NCBI GenBank assembly: GCA_016278585.1
Contig: JADQBO010000455.1
Location: 1-7,124 of the forward strand
From: Desulfosporosinus sp.
Lineage (GTDB): Bacteria; Bacillota; Desulfitobacteriia; Desulfitobacteriales; Desulfitobacteriaceae
Reading direction: 5' to 3'
DNA length: 7,124 nucleotides
Made by a program: the position numbers and the translations under genes. The notes under the pieces were generated by a model, which was not told where the DNA came from, did not search any database, and was given only the letters and a program-made list of their open reading frames with translations. Shown one piece after another: positions 5,922 through 7,124 of this stretch (position 1 is its first letter; each line of letters starts with the position of its first letter).

Positions 5922-6037
5922 GAGGCATAACAACAATTTGTCACTGGAGTTCAGAATATTGGCTCTTTCGGTCTGATTACAGCTGACCAGGCTACTTCTC
6001 AGTCATTATGGGATTCTTAAAGAGGAGGTGAACAGGA

Positions 6038-6112
6038 ATGCTTACTGAAGTTTCGCACCCCTCTAAATCTAAGTTACTCAAATATCCAGGTAATTTAAGT
6101 CCATCATTCTGA
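6038..6112 (+). pseudogene. Start of an unidentified gene, apparently cut off beside an IS element
   Basis: A strong ribosome site (AGGAGGTGA, 6023-6031) stands 6 nt ahead of ATG 6038, but the frame closes after 24 codons (MLTEVSHPSKSKLLKYPG..., TGA 6110-6112). The closing part overlaps the left edge of the decayed IS4-type element, so this looks like the first 16-17 codons of a gene whose body was separated or lost when the element inserted. No continuation could be recognised right of the element before the window ends. A genuine micro-protein is the alternative. The 116 nt between the c-di-GMP gene and this start hold no other supported feature. Confidence 0.4.
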
Positions 6113-6126
6113 ACCATTATTACTAA

Positions 6127-7022
6127 TTAACTGGCCTTTTCGAGGTCATTTAGCTGGTTATTAAGAAATGAATTCTCGAATAACTCTTTCAGATACTCAT
6201 ATTCAACGGAATTCCTAAATTCCAAAATATCCACTAAATCGGACTTGGCGATGCTGGTGATCACCACTTGCAGTAAACCATCAAATAATTCCCAGAGTCG
6301 TTCCGCTACATTTTTCTCAATAAGTTCATCTTTGATTTCTCTAAATAAGCCATCTAGCTATTCATAGGCATTCACTCGGCGAAAATAGCCAAGAAGAATA
6401 TAGAGGAGATAACAGGTTGTTATATGAGCAATCTGAGCATCAAAATCCCTCGATTGACAAGTCCCTAGTTTTAAGTGCTGTTTAGTTTCCTTAAAAAACA
6501 CTTCTATGGTCCAACGGATGCTGTAAATTTCCATCATGCTCAGCAAATTAAGGGTTACATCGGTTGATAGAAACAATCGCCATTTTTTCTGATAGGGAAA
6601 CCGGCAAAAAAATAGTTTGACTTGCCCGATCCCTTCATAATCAACGAGGACTTCGAAATAACGCATATTCCGTTTCCGACAGCGTTTTTCAGTTCCTTCG
6701 CTCTTTAGGACCGTTTTTAGCTGACTGGCATTCAGCGAATCCCCTTTATAAAGATACATTCGCGAATCTTGCCTGACTCCACAGATCAAATGCATCGGCT
6801 TTTTGCCCAATCCTCGTACCGTCCGAACACTTTTAAGTAACATTAGGGGTAACATTAACATGAGCGTGAGGATTTCCGTAGTGCTGTATCCCGCCTGTTT
6901 TTGAAAACTTGGCGGCACAGTGATTTAAGGTTGAAGGTCTTCATAACTTCACATATAATATTGTTAATCGAATAACCATGATGTTAGAGCACGTTTTCAA
7001 TTTCTTTGACATGTTTCCGCAT
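6127..7022 (-). pseudogene. IS4-family DDE transposase, inactivated
   Basis: The reading begins at ATG 7022 behind a GAGGTG site (MRKHVKEIENVL) and ends at TAA 6129-6127. It carries four lesions: an ochre stop at codon 13 (6986-6984), a one-base frameshift near 6904-6911 (between ...LCRQ and FQKQAGYSTTEI), an apparent large in-frame deletion near 6820-6831 (LLKSV joined to RTVRGLGKKPMH), and an amber stop at 6360-6358. Translation resumes in frame after the amber stop for 77 codons (LDGLFREIKDEL...). The C-terminal catalytic signature Y-x2-R-x3-E-x6-K is intact in YSIRWTIEVFFKETK. The regions bearing the first two catalytic aspartates are missing, and only about 298 codons remain of an expected 400 or more. 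Both stops could come from single C-to-T changes (CAA and CAG). It is clearly dead; assignment to the IS4 group rests on the YREK motif. Confidence 0.85.
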
Positions 7023-7060
7023 GATACACCTCTTTTTTTGGTTGATTTGGCTGACACTTA

Positions 7061-7066
7061 ATTATA
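7061..7066 (-). promoter_or_regulatory. Possible -10 of the transposase relic
   Basis: A consensus TATAAT (minus strand, 7066-7061) lies about 40 nt ahead of the transposase ATG, inside the right inverted repeat arm. No good -35 is seen. The remaining bases to the window end (7072-7124) hold nothing I can support. Confidence 0.35.
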
Positions 7067-7124
7067 CCTAAAATCATTGGCGTTGCATAAAGTTTAGCGC
7101 ATCTTGTCAATAGTAATATCTCAA

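Larger units (their letters stand above)
6086..7071 (-). mobile_element. Decayed IS4-type insertion sequence with internal deletion
   Basis: The element is defined by the transposase relic and an imperfect inverted repeat flanking it: AGGTAATTTAAGT (6088-6100) against AGGTATAATTAAGT (complement of 7056-7069), 12 matches with one gap. The true ends could lie further out: weak similarity continues beyond both arms, and no clear target duplication was found. At about 1 kb it is shorter than full IS4-family elements (about 1.4-1.6 kb), consistent with the internal loss inside the transposase gene. It cannot encode its own transposition. Confidence 0.55.

Noticed and set aside
5922..6037. Possible terminator or c-di-GMP riboswitch after the c-di-GMP gene
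   Set aside because: Only a 4-bp GGTC/GACC stem without a T-run was found, and none of the conserved GEMM riboswitch core is present.

Overview
The window looks like the chromosome of a low-to-moderate GC, Gram-positive anaerobe of the Peptococcaceae/Clostridia type (Desulfosporosinus or Desulfitobacterium-like). This is inferred from strong AGGAGG-type ribosome binding sites, a lipoprotein-type PstS, Bacillus-style Pho boxes, the protein families and the IS4-type element. No rRNA or tRNA is present to confirm it.

Layout, left to right. (1) On the minus strand, the 5' end of pstS (1-181), with its own Pho-box promoter (233-297). (2) A decayed tail of a methyl-accepting chemotaxis protein (350-498), frameshifted by an 11-bp tandem duplication. 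(3) A PhoP/PhoB-type response regulator (501-1187) with a near-perfect Pho box (1256-1309). (4) A likely two-gene lipid operon, also minus: a compact zinc-dependent phospholipase C (2731-3423) followed by an MGDG-synthase/UgtP-type diacylglycerol glycosyltransferase (1475-2623), with a weaker Pho box ahead of it. (5) Divergently, on the plus strand, a large cyclic-di-GMP enzyme (3762-5921; GGDEF-EAL-CBS-GGDEF) behind a textbook Pho box and TATAAT -10. (6) A small cut-off reading frame and a decayed, internally deleted IS4-type element (about 6086-7071).

The main result is that four promoters in about 3.5 kb carry hexamers close to TT(A/T)ACA repeated every 11 bp, the signature of Gram-positive PhoP binding. 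Three (pstS, the regulator, the c-di-GMP enzyme) are in exact 11-bp register. The fourth (phospholipase) is in register apart from one hexamer that is off by a base. In three of them the last recognisable hexamer lies 9 nt from a -10 element. In pstS the -10 is exactly one 11-bp turn further away.

The proposed logic is this. Phosphate limitation activates the regulator, which raises its own level and PstS (high-affinity uptake). It also turns on a phospholipase C that releases diacylglycerol from membrane phospholipid, and a glycosyltransferase that converts that diacylglycerol to phosphorus-free glycolipid. At the same time it adjusts c-di-GMP and hence lifestyle. The Pho boxes, domain motifs and gene order are read from the sequence. 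The lipid-remodelling and signalling roles are inference.

No PhoR-type kinase gene lies between the regulator and pstS, where one is often found. The chemoreceptor fragment occupies that place. I saw no convincing intrinsic terminator, riboswitch, CRISPR array or structural RNA.
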